From Desmodus rotundus (Eukaryota; Chordata; Mammalia; Chiroptera; Phyllostomidae): 64,000 nucleotides of DNA. A program made the position numbers and the translations under genes. This document shows, in pieces, positions 9,471 to 20,870 of the stretch (positions are counted from its first letter, which is position 1; the number at the start of each line of letters is the position of its first letter). The notes beneath the pieces are model-generated. The model was not told the DNA's origin and searched no databases. It worked only from the letters and a program-made list of their open reading frames with translations. Location: NCBI RefSeq assembly GCF_022682495.2, contig NC_071391.1:40462498-40526497 (forward strand). Reading direction: 5' to 3'.

Positions 9471-11696
9471 GAAGCCTAGGAGAAAGACAGGATGCCAAAG
9501 TCTCTGCCCTGTGAGGGTATATTCATGAAGTGCTTTGCACTTTTCATTCAGTAGCCATCTCAGAGTTGCCTGGGCTCTTAGGGTTCACTTAGCCTGGCTT
9601 CATTTTCCAGGTGGGCGATTAGAGCTGGCAAGGGGGAAGGTAATATTCCCAATGCACACAGCTGTTTAGGGGCAGAGCAGGACCTCTAATCCTGGCCTTT
9701 TATCTCCTAGGGGAATTTTAAGAGCCGTAGCCTGGTGGGAGGAGTGTGGAGTCAGAGAAAAGTCCTTTCTAGTTGGGTGACATTAGGTGATTACCAACCT
9801 CTCTGAGCAAAATTAAGCTTATTCAGAAGCATTCAGATCAGTGGTTTTACTACTACAAATTTTTGGTTTTTGAGAACCCCCAAAGATGACTCTTTGGTTT
9901 CTTCTGGTTCTGAGATTCTTGAGTACAGAAAAAGAATGTATATGACAAGTATTGAATTGAGTTTCCTGGGAGACTGGCTGGTTTGCATTGTGGTGCCTTT
10001 CTGAGGGAATTTCAAGAGTAATTTGACTCCATATGATGTTCACCTTATGTGCTGACCACAGACATAACTGCTGAGGAGGACAGCGCTGCTGTTAGTAGGC
10101 TGTGGCCAGTGATAATCAGAGCCAAGAGCTCAGTATGCGCAGAATTACACTATGGCTGTGTTTTTATCAGCTTCCTCTCCCCACCTCCTTTAACATACAC
10201 ACACACACTTCTCTCCATCCCCTTTCTCTCTCTCTCTTTCCGTTCCTCTTTATTCTTCTTTCTTCGGTTTTTCTTGTCTCATTCCCCTTTAGCCACATCT
10301 GTCCTCTCCACTCTTGTATATCTTGTCGGAATAACTTCCTGTGTTGGAGCAACCTCCCCTCTTGGTTAAAGTCAGGCATGACTACTGCAAAGTACCTTGT
10401 AATATTGTTTTGTCTATATTTCCTGACGTGGTGACTGGCGCTCAGTGATCTGTGCCAGAACCTGGGAGTCATTCTGGGTCCTTCCTCACCTCTGCATTCA
10501 GGCATCTTCAAGTTCTTGTATTCTATTAAAATAGCTCTTGATCTTCTCTTCTGGTGACTGTTCTCATTGCCCCATACAGCAGGAGAGAGAGCAGGGAGCT
10601 AGATCATGTGGCAGAAAGAAAAATAGAGATGAGGGTCGCCTTCAGAATCGTTGGAGACCTTTTGCAAACCTCCAAATCCCAATTTAGAGTGTCCATCTCT
10701 GCCTCTGACCCGCTTGCTGCTCTCCCTCGGTCTCTGGCCCTCTGTGATTGCCTTGTTGGTTAGCTGTGCTTCTGCTGGCTGTGTTTGCAAAAATCCCGAG
10801 TCTGAGGAGGAACAGTAATTTAATAAGCAGTGGTAACTCTCTTGGAGTACATAGAGTCAAGCCTCATCGTCTTGCTGAACTTTCCCTGAGTGGACTTGCC
10901 CTCAGCTCCTGCAGGCCTTTTCCTTGGAAGAGGTGTGTCCACGCATTACTGGCAGCAGATGGTCGGCCTCTGCATCGAGGGTGAGTGGCTGCAATCTGTC
11001 ATCACCTTCAGGACTCTCAAAATGCTTGACTTCCTTGGTTTGAGGAGAGCCAGTGTCTCCCGGTTGTAGCCTCTGGAGTCCCATGGCTTGTGGGAAAAAA
11101 GTCTTGTGCTGGCATCTGCTGTGCTGGGGACAGTAGTCTTTGACCCTTTGTTCTTTTCACTCTGCCTCCCTCCTCCCAGTCACTAGCAGCGTTAGCCAAC
11201 CAGTTACATGGGGCTGGGGACAACCACATTGACCCAGGGTAGGAACCCTGGCACGGGGGAATAATAGGCTCTGTGAATTCTTTCTTTCCTTCGGAAGTCT
11301 AAGTGGTACTTAAATATGTTTCTTGACATCCTGGGAGTAATGCTCAGGAATTCCCCCAAATACGCTGTTCTCAGACTTCCAAACAAGCTTCCTCTGGTTT
11401 CTGTCCTTCAGGACCTTAAATTACTCTCTGCTCTCCCTCCACATTCCTTTGTTTTTCCTCTCATCATTTCACCCACCATCCCTTCCTTGAAACCCAGGGT
11501 CTGCTTTTTTTACCCCCTACTGTATAGATTCCTCTATATTTTTTTATTTTTATGTATTGGTTTTGGGTAGACGGCTTAGTGGTTAGACAGTCATATACTT
11601 TACATAGTGTTCTCTTTTCCTCTGTGTTGATCTCTAAGTGAATGAATGTTTATAAGCATCTCTTTTTTATACAGAAGTCAAACTAACTCTTTTCTA
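9471..11696. other. Mostly unique sequence with a MIR-like patch
   Basis: A MIR-like stretch lies at about 9540-9815 (CACACAGCTG, GGGTGACATTAGG). A pyrimidine-rich CA/CT tract covers about 10195-10275. No reading frame with a known domain was found. Confidence 0.35.
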
Positions 11697-12251
11697 TCGG
11701 GTTGGCCAGAAAGCCTGTATGGTTTTTTCCATAAAATAAAAGACATATTTTTTACTTTCGCTAATAGCTTTATTGATTAGGTATTTTTAGTATGTCAGCT
11801 ATCTCCTGCATAGTGTAATGTTGTTTGTTCCCAATTAATGTCTCAATGTGATTGCTATCAACTTCAACTGGTCTACTCAACCCTGGAACATTGTCCAGCA
11901 AGAAATTGCGAGCATGAGACTTCACAAACCACTTTTGACACATTTGATCAGTCCCAGCATCTTCTCCACACACTGTACAAAGTTTTTATTTTTTTGCATT
12001 TCAGTTGCGTTTTTACCTTTCTTGAAGTAATAAAGCATAATATGCTGAAAAAGTTGCATATTTTCTTCCATCTTCAATATTAAAGCGGCTGCACAAAAAT
12101 TCACCAATTTTGATAAGTTTTTTTAATGCACACTGATATGACAGCTGTCACAATACAATCTAACAAAATTGTTTGGAATGAAGTTAAAGACAACTAAGTG
12201 CCATTAGAGCCAGCTTACAGAAAAACCGAACGAACTTTTTGACCAACCCAA
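11697..12251 (-). mobile_element. Internally deleted mariner transposon with both TIRs
   Basis: The element is bounded by TA dinucleotides at 11695-11696 and 12252-12253, as expected for mariner TA target duplication. The TIRs are recognisable: GGGTTGGCCAGAAAGCCTGT on the left, and on the right the reverse complement reads TTGGGTTGGTCAAAAAGTTC. At about 555 bp it is less than half the usual ~1.3 kb. It keeps the 5' UTR and the transposase N-terminus on the minus strand; the catalytic domain is deleted. Confidence 0.85.
11770..12107 (-). pseudogene. Mariner transposase, N-terminal fragment, frameshifted
   Basis: The minus strand encodes the DNA-binding N-terminus of a mariner transposase in two frames. 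The first (about 12070-11922) has QHIMLYYFKKGKNATEMQKN; the second (11973-11770) has CQKWFVKSHARNF, SRPVEVDSNHIETLI and YTMQEIADIL, the bipartite helix-turn-helix region of the family. A frameshift lies between them in the overlap 11922-11973. After KIPNQ the sequence jumps to the 3' TIR end, so the DD34D catalytic domain is missing. Confidence 0.85.
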
Positions 12252-12253
12252 TA

Positions 12254-13754
12254 CATAAAAATGGGAGGCATCTAGTGCATGTATTGTCAGGGGAGGAGCT
12301 AATCCTTACATAAATGAGAAACTTCTAGGTTCCCACTCTTGGGGAAAAGAGAGAATGGTTTAAAAAATGGTGTCTTTTACTATAGGATATTGGTGTTTAT
12401 GTAGTATGGCACTCATCTGTAGACCTGGCCACCTCCATGTTCCTAGGATAAGAACTAGGGTTCACTGCTCTTCTCTCTTCCTGGTCCTTCTTGGGTCCTC
12501 CCTCAGAAGAAGCACCGTAGTTTCCCATTACGGGAGATAAGCTGGTATGTGTGCATCCCAGCCATGCCCGACAGAGCTGACACGCTGCCTTCCTGCTGTG
12601 TAATATTTCAGTTACAATAGTCAAGCCGAGTCCTAGCTCACAAACAGCTATCAGATGACAACTTAGTGTAGGAGGTTAAAGATCCACAAGAATTCACTCT
12701 GATAGTTAAAAATATCACTTTGTAATTCTCATCATGGTTAACCATGGTTTGGGGAGATAATGGCTAAGATTGTTTGGATTCCTGAGCTGCTCTGTGCCCT
12801 TGCTAAAGCTTGGATGGTCAGAGCCCCACATGGGAGGTTCTGATGTGAGTAGCAGGAGGGACAAAAGGCAGATTAGGCAGGGCTCAGCTGTCTCTTTTTT
12901 CTGTAAGCTCTCTAGCCACGAGTCCCCAGAGCTGACTCCATGGGGATAAAAGTGTAGTGTTCTATTTTCCTGTTCTGCAGGAGGACTCAAGAGCCTCATG
13001 AACCAGGCATGTTACCTGATTTCGTAGTTGAAGTAGTTATACAGACTTGATTTTCTTTTTTGTCCTTCAGCATGCTTGCCTGGGTTGTTATTAAGACCCC
13101 ATTTACCCCTGGGTCTGCAGATACAGTGTGTGGCCCCTGGAGACACACGTGTTCTAACCTGACTGGAGCAGAGTAAGGCACGGACCTCATCGGACCTGTG
13201 CTCTGTATTTCCGCCAGTGAAACTCATCAGCTGACTCGTATTCCTTGAGTCTCTCTCACGTATACGTTTTCATTCTGTTGTCATGAACTTTTCTCTAAAC
13301 TTGCGTAAAATAGTATCTTTTGCCCTTTTAAAATTTCATGTTGTTAAGGTTAAGTTTGTGGAGGCCTTTCTTCCCTGATTATCTGTAGTGTATTGATTAT
13401 CCCTCCCCATTAATTTGTCATATGCATTTTTGATATGCCAGTCTTCTGTAAGTCATTGATAAAAAGGGTGACCATGGTAGGATCTAGAACAGATGGGGAG
13501 TATCTGGACTTCTAGCATTTCCAGGGCGCTTCCTCCCAGTCGGTGTGGGTCCATTCTGCAGTGCTGTTTGGGCCCTGCTGTCCTGCGCTACCAGACCATC
13601 CAGCGGCCAGTGCATTTCTGTTTTATCCACGGAATCAAGAGGGTTTTTTCTGCAATCCAGTTAAATTGTGTCCCTGGCATTCTCACATTCTTTGAAGTAT
13701 GTGTGTGTATATGTATGTGTTTATATGATGTGTAATATATACCATAGACAAATG
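12254..13754. other. Unique-looking sequence, no gene seen
   Basis: Only short open frames without motifs were found. A TG-rich patch lies at about 13698-13740, next to the hAT element. Confidence 0.35.
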
Positions 13755-13947
13755 CAGGGTCCAGCACAAATAAGGCTCCTCTTTTATTACAAAATCTATA
13801 AGCATGTAATTCTGTGACATAACAATACCACAAGTGCACCATGTGACATTTTAGTTGAAATGATGAAATTAAAACTATAAACAACTACACCTGTATTATT
13901 ACCGTACCAACCACATTCAAGCAGGCCTTACTTCTGCCGGACCCCTG
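13755..13947. mobile_element. Non-autonomous hAT-like miniature element
   Basis: Left end CAGGGTCCAGCACAAATAAG and right end (reverse complement) CAGGGGTCCGGCAGAAGTAA form a TIR of about 23 bp with a one-base gap. The CAGGG start is typical of hAT ends. It is 193 bp with no coding capacity. An 8-bp TSD could not be confirmed: the left flank is GACAAATG and the right flank is TATGTATA. Confidence 0.6.
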
Positions 13948-14342
13948 TATGTATAATGAAAATATGCATGCAAGTTATTCTTAAAACCCCAAACTATTAT
14001 TTATAGGCCACTTGCTATCTATTGCTGGGTATTTTACCTATGTTATCTCCTTTATTCTTTATAATAATTCTGTATTAATTTCATTAACTAAAAGTAATTA
14101 CTTGTTTTTTTTAGCACGACTTGTACTAATTTCCAGTGATTAGTGCTCCCTTCTGTGTCCTTGCCTCATTTCATAGTTCATATACTCTGTTCTGGAGTTT
14201 TGCCTATGATAGTGCTAATTTATTAAATATTTATGGAACACTTACTATGTGTAAAGAAATCCCCTGCATTACAGTCTGTTGGAAATGTAAAGAGGAATAA
14301 GAAATTGTCCCTTTGCTCAGAAGCGGTTATATGTGATTAAAA
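13948..14342. other. AT-rich unique sequence
   Basis: No gene or clear repeat was found between the hAT-like element and the split SINE. A weak L2/MIR-like phrase (AACACTTACTATGTG) occurs at about 14237-14251. Confidence 0.3.
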
Positions 14343-14438
14343 ATATGAAGGGATGGGCGCTGGCCAGGTAGCTCAGTTGGTTAGAGTAGCATCCCGATAT
14401 GCCAAGGTTGCAGGTTCAGTCCCTGGTCAGGACACATA

Positions 14439-14870
14439 TGCAGACTGGTGCAGCCACTGTGGAACACAGTATAGAATCTCCTCAAAAAACTAAAAATGGA
14501 ACTGCCTTTTGACCCGATGATCCCACTGTTGAGATTATACCCTAAGAACCCTGAAACACCCCAATGTTCAAAAGAACCTGTGCACCCCAATGTTCATAGT
14601 AATGTTATTTACAATAGCCAAGTGCTGGAAACAGCCTAAGTGCTCTTCAGTAAATGAGTGGATCAAAAAACTGTGGTACATTTACACAATGGAATACTAC
14701 ACAGCAGGAAGAAATAAGGAGCTCCTGTCCTTTGTGACAGCATGGATGGATCTGGAGAGCATTATGCTAAGTGAAATAAGCCAGGCGGTAAAAGACAAAT
14801 ACCATATGATCTTACCTATAAGTGGAACCTAATCAACAAGACAAATAAGTGATCATAATAGAACCAGAGA
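14439..14870 (+). pseudogene. L1 ORF2 C-terminal end, broken
   Basis: The clearest frame, 14590-14832, encodes LFTIAKCWKQPKC, EWIKKLWYIYTMEYY and WMDLESIMLSEISQ, the last part of mammalian ORF2p. The upstream part (14439-14589) is in other frames because of small indels. No enzymatic domain remains. Confidence 0.85.
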
Positions 14871-15100
14871 CATGGAAATAAGGAACAAACTGACAGTGAC
14901 CAGAGGGGAGAGGGGAGAGGGGAGGGGGATGACAGGGAAAGAAGAGGAAGGGTCAAGTCAAGGAACATGTATAAAGGACCCATGGACAAGGACAATGTGG
15001 GGGGGAGGATTGAATATGGAAAGGGGTGTGGGCAGGGCAGGGAGAGCAATGAGGGAAAAATGGGGACAACTGTAATTGAACAACAAAAAAATTTTAAAAA
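14439..15100 (+). mobile_element. 5'-truncated L1 inside a Ves SINE
   Basis: It begins in the ORF2 C-terminal region (TGCAGACTGGTGCAGCCACT), passes through the 3' UTR with its G-rich tract (14905-15050), and ends ACTGTAATTGAACAACAAAA with an A/T tail. The junctions with the SINE are sharp, with only a few SINE bases lost and no TSD for the L1 itself. Confidence 0.9.
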
Positions 15101-15489
15101 GAATCAACCAATGAATGCATAGGTGGAGCAACAAATTGATGTTTCTCTTTCTCTCCCCTTTCCTCCCCCCCTCTCTAAAATTTAATAAATAAAACAATAA
15201 AAAAATATGAAGGAATGACTAGTGGCTTGGTGGGGGAAAGCAGGAAAGCCAAAGAACATAAAAGTGAGTCCTGAATGTGAATGGGATGCTGACACTAGCC
15301 CATGTACAAAGTTCTCAGTGGAAATCTTCGGAAGCCCTAGTGGTGGTATGGTCTATGTAGAACCTCTTTACGAGGATGAAAGGTATCCAACTGACTGATG
15401 GTTTTAAATCCTCTCCCAGCACTTTGTTGGGAGTATCTTCCTGAGTTTGAGGATGAGGAGAGGCAGGCCTGGAAAGAGGGTCCGCTTTT

Positions 15490-15625
15490 GAAATCTTTCA
15501 TTTTAAAATGTTATTAAACTGTAGAGAGTATAGTTTTATATGTACAGTTTAAATGTGAATGTCCACATACCTGTTACCCAGCTGAACATTACTATTAGCT
15601 TTGAAATCTTCTATGTGAATAACTG
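15490..15625 (-). mobile_element. Old L1M-like fragment
   Basis: Phrases such as ACATACCTGTTACCCAGCTG resemble the widespread L1M 3' region (compare CATCATCCAGCCTCAACTAT at about 45030). It is highly diverged and orientation is uncertain. Confidence 0.4.
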
Positions 15626-15634
15626 CATTAATTT

Positions 15635-15693
15635 TTTTTGTGATTTTTCCTTTTTTAAAAAAATTTTTATTGTTATTCAATTACAGTTGTAAA
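15635..15693 (-). mobile_element. Ultra-short L1 3' tail insertion with 14-bp TSD
   Basis: Only 59 bp were inserted. The minus strand reads the L1 terminus ACAACTGTAATTGAATAACA followed by its A-rich tail. The TSD AACTGCATTAATTT is perfect at 15621-15634 and 15694-15707, which shows a complete though extremely truncated retrotransposition event. Confidence 0.85.
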
Positions 15694-15707
15694 AACTGCA
15701 TTAATTT

Positions 15708-16090
15708 AAGAAAATCAACATATATGTTAAACTGTAGAAATAAAATAGTAACAGTGTGTAAAGTATTTAGAACTTAGTAAAAAGGAAAAAATGGCCAGCA
15801 TGCGATTATTGTTTTGGTATAATTTTTTTCACTTGCATGTGATTGTACATATTTAGTGTAGTTATGTCTTCATCATGCATAATCAGCATTAGCATTGTCT
15901 GATGCTGTGCAAGTCTTCACAGTCATCACTTAATTTTTTAATAAAGCAATGCATGTATGGGTTGTAAATTCAAAAGGTACAGAAAGCGTAGTGAAAAGCA
16001 AATCGTTCTTTCACGTTTTTCTCCCTAGAGCCTGGCCAGTTTGTGGATTACAGTCATCCTTTTTATGGCTGCACAGTAGTCCACCTAGTG
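15708..16090. other. AT-rich unique sequence
   Basis: No gene or clear repeat was seen. Confidence 0.3.
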
Positions 16091-16352
16091 CACTGATTTT
16101 CAACCGTTTTCATCTCATGGCACACATAAACTAATTATTGAAATTCTGCAGCACACCAAAAAGTATATTTTTTGCCAATCTGACAAAAAAAATAGGTATA
16201 ATTTTGATTCATTGACACTGGACAGCTATTGTGTTGGCTGTTGTAATTTTTTTATTTGACAGTCAAAGGGGAAAGAGGTCAGTGCCCCTGGCTAAATAGG
16301 CAGGTACTGCACGTTTTAAACATTCTTGCAGCACACCGGTTGGAAATTGCTG
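16091..16352. mobile_element. Non-autonomous hAT element
   Basis: The ends CACTGATTTTCAACCG and (reverse complement of the right end) CAGCAATTTCCAACCG form the TIR. The interior contains GGCACACATAAACTAATTAT and CAGCACACCGGTTGG, a pattern I associate with bat hAT miniature elements. The possible 8-bp TSD is ACCTAGTG on the left and ATTTAGCG on the right, 5 of 8 identical with only C/T differences. No coding capacity. Confidence 0.7.
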
Positions 16353-16360
16353 ATTTAGCG

Positions 16361-17024
16361 CAGTGTTTTTCACACTGCAGGTCATATTTTGAGAAACCTT
16401 TTCAGTTCAGTTTTATACACACATGCACACACACACAGGGTCTCTCACACATGTACATATTATATTACAATATAAAAGTGCATTTTTATATTGTGATTAT
16501 ATAGTATGCAATGTAGTATAAAATTTACAAGTCACTAGACTTGTAATGATTGACATGAAGGTTGTTTATTATAAATAATGCAGGGAACATGCATTCCCCC
16601 CTCATATTGGGAATTTTTTTCTTAGTATAACTTCCTAAAAATGAGGATATTGAAGTCAAAGGATAGGAGCATTTTAATTGATCTAGCCAAGTTATGGTCC
16701 AAGAGCTATGTCCCATTTCCTGTTTAATAAATGCCATTTGTACTTTGTTCAGCATAGGTTATTTTTAACACAGACATTTTTTCCGGTGCATTATATATGT
16801 GATACGCATTCTTTAACAAAACATGATAATTAATTTTTTCCCAAGTAACATAAAGCGAACACTTCCCTATTTTACTAAGTATTCTTCTATATCCACAGTT
16901 CTCATTCTGGGGGCAGCTTTTCTAGGATGTAGGGTGTGAAGGGTGGCTACTCTAGTAATTCCCGCCTACCTTTATGATTTGTACCGTATGTACTTTTATT
17001 TATTTATTTAAGTTGGTGTTTTGA
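16361..17024. other. AT-rich sequence, no gene
   Basis: Short CA repeats lie near 16418-16438. Sequence around 16560-16900 may be very old L1-derived DNA, but I cannot assign it. Confidence 0.3.
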
Positions 17025-17500
17025 AAGCTTTTTATTTTTAAGTAATTTTAGACTTGCAGAACAGTTGCAAAGACACTTCCCCTAATCTTACATAACTATG
17101 GCACAGTTATCAGTGGGTATAATGTAAGCGTAAACTTAGTTAACTAGAGCCTTGATTTGGATTTTATTGGTTTTTCCCACTAAGGTCCTTCTGTTCCAGG
17201 ATCTACCTAATCCAGGATCCCCCATAACATTTAGCTGGTGTGTCTTTTGGTCTCCTCCCATCTGTGACAGTTCCTCAGTCTGTCCTTGTCTTTTATGACC
17301 TTGACACTTTTGGGGAGTCCTGGACAGGCACTTTATATGACATGCCTCAAGTTAGGTGTGTTTGATTTTTTCTCATAATTAGATTGAGGTCATGGACTTT
17401 GAGGACGAACACCACAGCTTTCTCCACTGTCAAGTTCACTATTTCTGCCATGTAGTTAATACTTATTCTGGAAGAGACACATTGCAAGTATCCTGTTTCT
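17025..17500 (-). mobile_element. Old L1M-like fragment
   Basis: The run CAGTCTGTCCTTGTCTTTTA (about 17278) and CTCATAATTAGATTGAGGTC (about 17372) match the common mammalian L1M-type repeat read in antisense. It is heavily diverged, so family and exact ends are uncertain. Confidence 0.5.
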
Positions 17501-18283
17501 CTTTAAACTTTTACCCATTGATTTTAGCAAAACAATACTAAAAGCAAGTAAAAAACTTACATACCTTCTTTAGCATTGGTCTAATCAATGAGATCAGTGA
17601 AAATGGGGTTAACAGCTGGTTATCTTTTTTTTCGTATGCACATTAAGAAAAATATAAAAATACTGAAAACTTAAAAAATGTTTGTCCATATACCACTTGT
17701 GGTCATCTTGTATGCATACTATATCTTGAAAACCCTGGACCACTGTGGGGTGCTAAGCACCAAATGGTTTAGGTTCTATGGTGATATTGTTGATCTCTTA
17801 TTAATTAGATTGATTAGCTGGTTGGTTGGTTTCTTTAGTTCATATATTAAAAATTTATTAACTGTTCTTGGTACAGAGTCCCAAACAAGGATTCAGAGTG
17901 AAGACATAGTTCTTCCGGAAGACTGTTAGAGGCTAGACGGAGAATTAGGCTGAATTAGCCTTGGTGCAACAAAACACAAGGTAGTGAGCACAGCTGACAC
18001 TGGAGTAGCAGACTGCTCCAAGGAGGGCAGGGGGAGGGGTAGAGGACCCAGTCCAGCCGGGGAAAATCAGGGGAGATGGCGTAGAGGTGACACAGTCTGG
18101 GTCCACATTCCCCACCTCGGCCCAGAGCTTATTTTATGATACACTCCTTTCCCAAGCTCAAGGGATTTTCTTGGTTGTATCATGGAAAAGCCATTTGAGT
18201 CCCTGTTCTTCTTATTTCTCATTTCCTTTCCCCCCACTTTGTACCCTACTCCTCATTCTGCAGCTTTGGTCATGACAGATTAC
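17501..18283. other. Unique-looking sequence, no gene
   Basis: One 83-codon frame at 17678-17929 has no known motif and lies in AT-rich sequence; it is probably chance. Confidence 0.35.
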
Positions 18284-18296
18284 GATCTTGGTTGAG

Positions 18297-18483
18297 CCTT
18301 GGCTGGGTAGCTCAGTTGATTGGAGCATCATCCTGATATACCAGGGTTGTGGGTTCAATCCTTGGTCAAGGCATATACTGAAGGGAACCAATGGATGCGT
18401 GGGGAGGTGGAACAATAGATCAGTGTTTCTCTCTCTTCCTTCCTCTCTCTAAAATCAATAAAATAGTAATAATAATAAAAAAA
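18297..18483 (+). mobile_element. Ves SINE with perfect TSD
   Basis: The copy is of the GGTAGCT type: CCTTGGCTGGGTAGCTCAGT, then GTGGGTTCAATCCTTGG, a TC-rich run and an AATAATAATAAAAAAA tail. The TSD GATCTTGGTTGAG is identical at 18284-18296 and 18484-18496. Confidence 0.93.
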
Positions 18484-18496
18484 GATCTTGGTTGAG

Positions 18497-20395
18497 CTCA
18501 GAGTTCTAAGCCAAGTAAGCATTCTGAAACCCATTCTGAAAGGGTAAAAGGGTGCTTTTAGAGGGGCCTGGGATATTGCCTCCCTGGTACAGTCTGTCCT
18601 GGCCCCAAGACTGTGTGTATGTGTCCAAATGTTAAAATGCCTGGACTTAACAAGGGGCAGTGGTTAGGGGCCTGTGGATTTGAGAAATTCTGGGAAGTCA
18701 GCATTTGATGAGCACTGTGACAGGTACTCCAAGAGGCTGGATCAAGCCACTGAGTACCTTGTGCCCTGGGGACCTGAGCTTTGAGCTTCATGTGGAGGGT
18801 TGTGAGCTGAGGGGAGGTGAACTAGGGCTGGAAGGGTGGCAGACTGAAGGACAGTGTGCTCAGCCCGACGCGGAGATGTTCATCAACTGTTTCACCACTG
18901 GGAAGTAGGATCTGTTATAGGATAATTATAGGCCGAATCCCACACTTCTCTAGTTCACAGCCTTAGGGTTGGTTGGAGGGTGTAGTTCAGAGGGTGAGGG
19001 GTGAGAGATGGGTGGGAGGCGGGGGGGGGGGGGGGGGATTAGGGCAAGGCCCTGAGAGAGTTTCTGTCCGTAAATGCTGGGACTTGAGCGTAGAATGGGC
19101 ATTTCTCTATTTTCCCAGGAAGGCTGTGCAAGCAAGTATGTGTAGCAGTGGCCAGCTTGCTGGAGGTCCTGCCAGATGTGGCTCTCAGACAGAGGGGGCT
19201 GGGATTGCCATCTGGAGGGAGACATTTGTTTTGTTGGTTCAAAGGCCTTAGTAGCGCCCATGAAGAGACTGCTTGATTTGCAGTAGGCAGACTGTCTTCC
19301 AGGAGGACTTAGCTATGTATTGCCAGTTCTTCTGCCTTGTAAAGGCGGCTTTGTTTTGGACGATGGCTAGGAGTGAGTCCCTGGCAGAGCCTCAGTCTTC
19401 TTCCAGGCACTTCCCAGGACTTTTCCTAATTTCCCCCTCCCGTGGTTGGTGCCTTTCTCCTCTCCCCAGTCTTTCCTTGGCAGGAAGCCTGAGTCTCCCA
19501 TCTTTTCCTCCAGGAAAGGCAGCCTTTTGTTAGTGACAGTCTTCTGTCTGATTCCAGGCAGATGTCTCCAGAGCCCTAGGCCAGGGGCTCTGCTGAAAGG
19601 TGTAGATGGAGACTCTGTGGCCTCTAAAACAAGCTCCTGCTGCTGCTTGAACTCATTCAGAAAGCAGCGGGACTAGGTGATTGCAACAGAACAGTGCAGT
19701 AGGACATTCAAGCTAGAAGGACCATTGGAGAACAGCTAGTTTCAACAACCCTCTCATTATACGCAGGAAAAAGCTGAGGTCCTAAGGGGGACAGGGACTT
19801 GCTCAAGCTGTCCCTACCCTAGAAAGCAGGACCTGGGTTCCAGTGTGCCACTCTATACTTCTGGGTTTTTAATTCCCCCCACTGCACATTGCCTCTCAGA
19901 GGTGAAGAAGGGAAATTGGAAAGCCCTAAAAGGGCTTTTGTGTGAAGCCTGCCTGCTCACCTGGCAGCCAGAGCCACGCCGATTTGTGATGACCTGGGTG
20001 GAACTGGACGTCTTCAGGGGAGATGCCGCTGGACCCCGACCTGGTGGGCATTGGGGACTAGGCTCCTCAGAGGCATTTGATGGCACGTTGCCTCCCTTAG
20101 GCATTGCAACATCCAAGCATTAGTATTAAAACAATAGCTTACTTTTCTTGATTCTTCCCTTGATTAAAAAGTGAGGAGTGACTTTAAAAGACTTACTCTG
20201 TTACTGTGTTTTCAACAGAATTTCAGTTGTTTTTAAAGAGACAAGAAAATATGATCAATTCTTCTAGTGACCAAGTCTAGAATCTATGACAAAGTCCTAC
20301 GTGTACCAAGCTGGTACAATGTAAGTCTGTCCACTGAAATTCTCTCATCTTATGGAGAAGACAACTGTTTCCGTTTTTGTTTTTTCAAGTCTTCT
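18497..20395. other. Unique sequence with a poly-G run and a MIR-like patch
   Basis: A run of 17 G at 19021-19037 is a G-quadruplex and assembly-error candidate. About 19685-19860 has MIR-like wording (GGGGGACAGGGACTTGCTCA). The many open frames near 18950-19680 overlap on both strands and carry no domain. Confidence 0.4.
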
Positions 20396-20870
20396 AGGGA
20401 TTCGTTTATTCCACAGACATTAATTAGTTGCCCACTGTGAATGAAACACTATAGTGGATAGACCTCAAGGGGCTCATGACTGTGAGGGGGACGGGTACAA
20501 GCAACAGTGATAACATGATGTAAGTACCATAACACATGCACCTTCCCACTGCTGGGGGCTTGCCAAGTAGACAAACAGATCCTGCCAGGAGATCAAGAAA
20601 TCTTTCACAGAGGAGGTGTTAACTGGATTTGGCCTTGAAGGCCACCAGATTTTGCTAGTTGGGGAAGGAGAGGCCCTCAGAGGAAGGTCTCAGTGTAAGA
20701 GGTGTGGAGAAGGGGAGAGGGAGCATGCCGTTTTCAGAGACCGGGGAGACGTGCTGTGGTTGTGCCTATAATGGGGTGATGGCGGCAGGGGGAGTGGGCA
20801 GGAGATTAAGCCAGAAAGGGTCTCAGGCTTAGGTGGAACTGTATCTCCTGAGAGGGGGTTGGACTTAGTC
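20396..20870 (-). mobile_element. L2 LINE fragment
   Basis: In antisense it follows the L2 3' end pattern: TTTATTCCACAGACATTAAT, then an AGGGGCTCATGACTGTGAGG block, then an AGGAGGTGTTAACTGGATTT block and a TGGCCTTGAAGG block. It is diverged and carries no open ORF2 frame. Confidence 0.6.

Larger units (their letters stand above)
14356..15204 (+). mobile_element. Ves SINE split by an L1 insertion
   Basis: The SINE head is at 14356-14438 (GGTAGCTCAGTTGGTTAGAG, CAGGTTCAGTCCCTGG) and its 3' half at 15101-15204 (GAATCAACCAATGAATGCAT, TC-rich run, A-rich tail). The SINE's own TSDs still flank the whole unit: ATATGAAGGGATG at 14343-14355 and ATATGAAGGAATG at 15205-15217, 12 of 13 identical. Confidence 0.9.
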
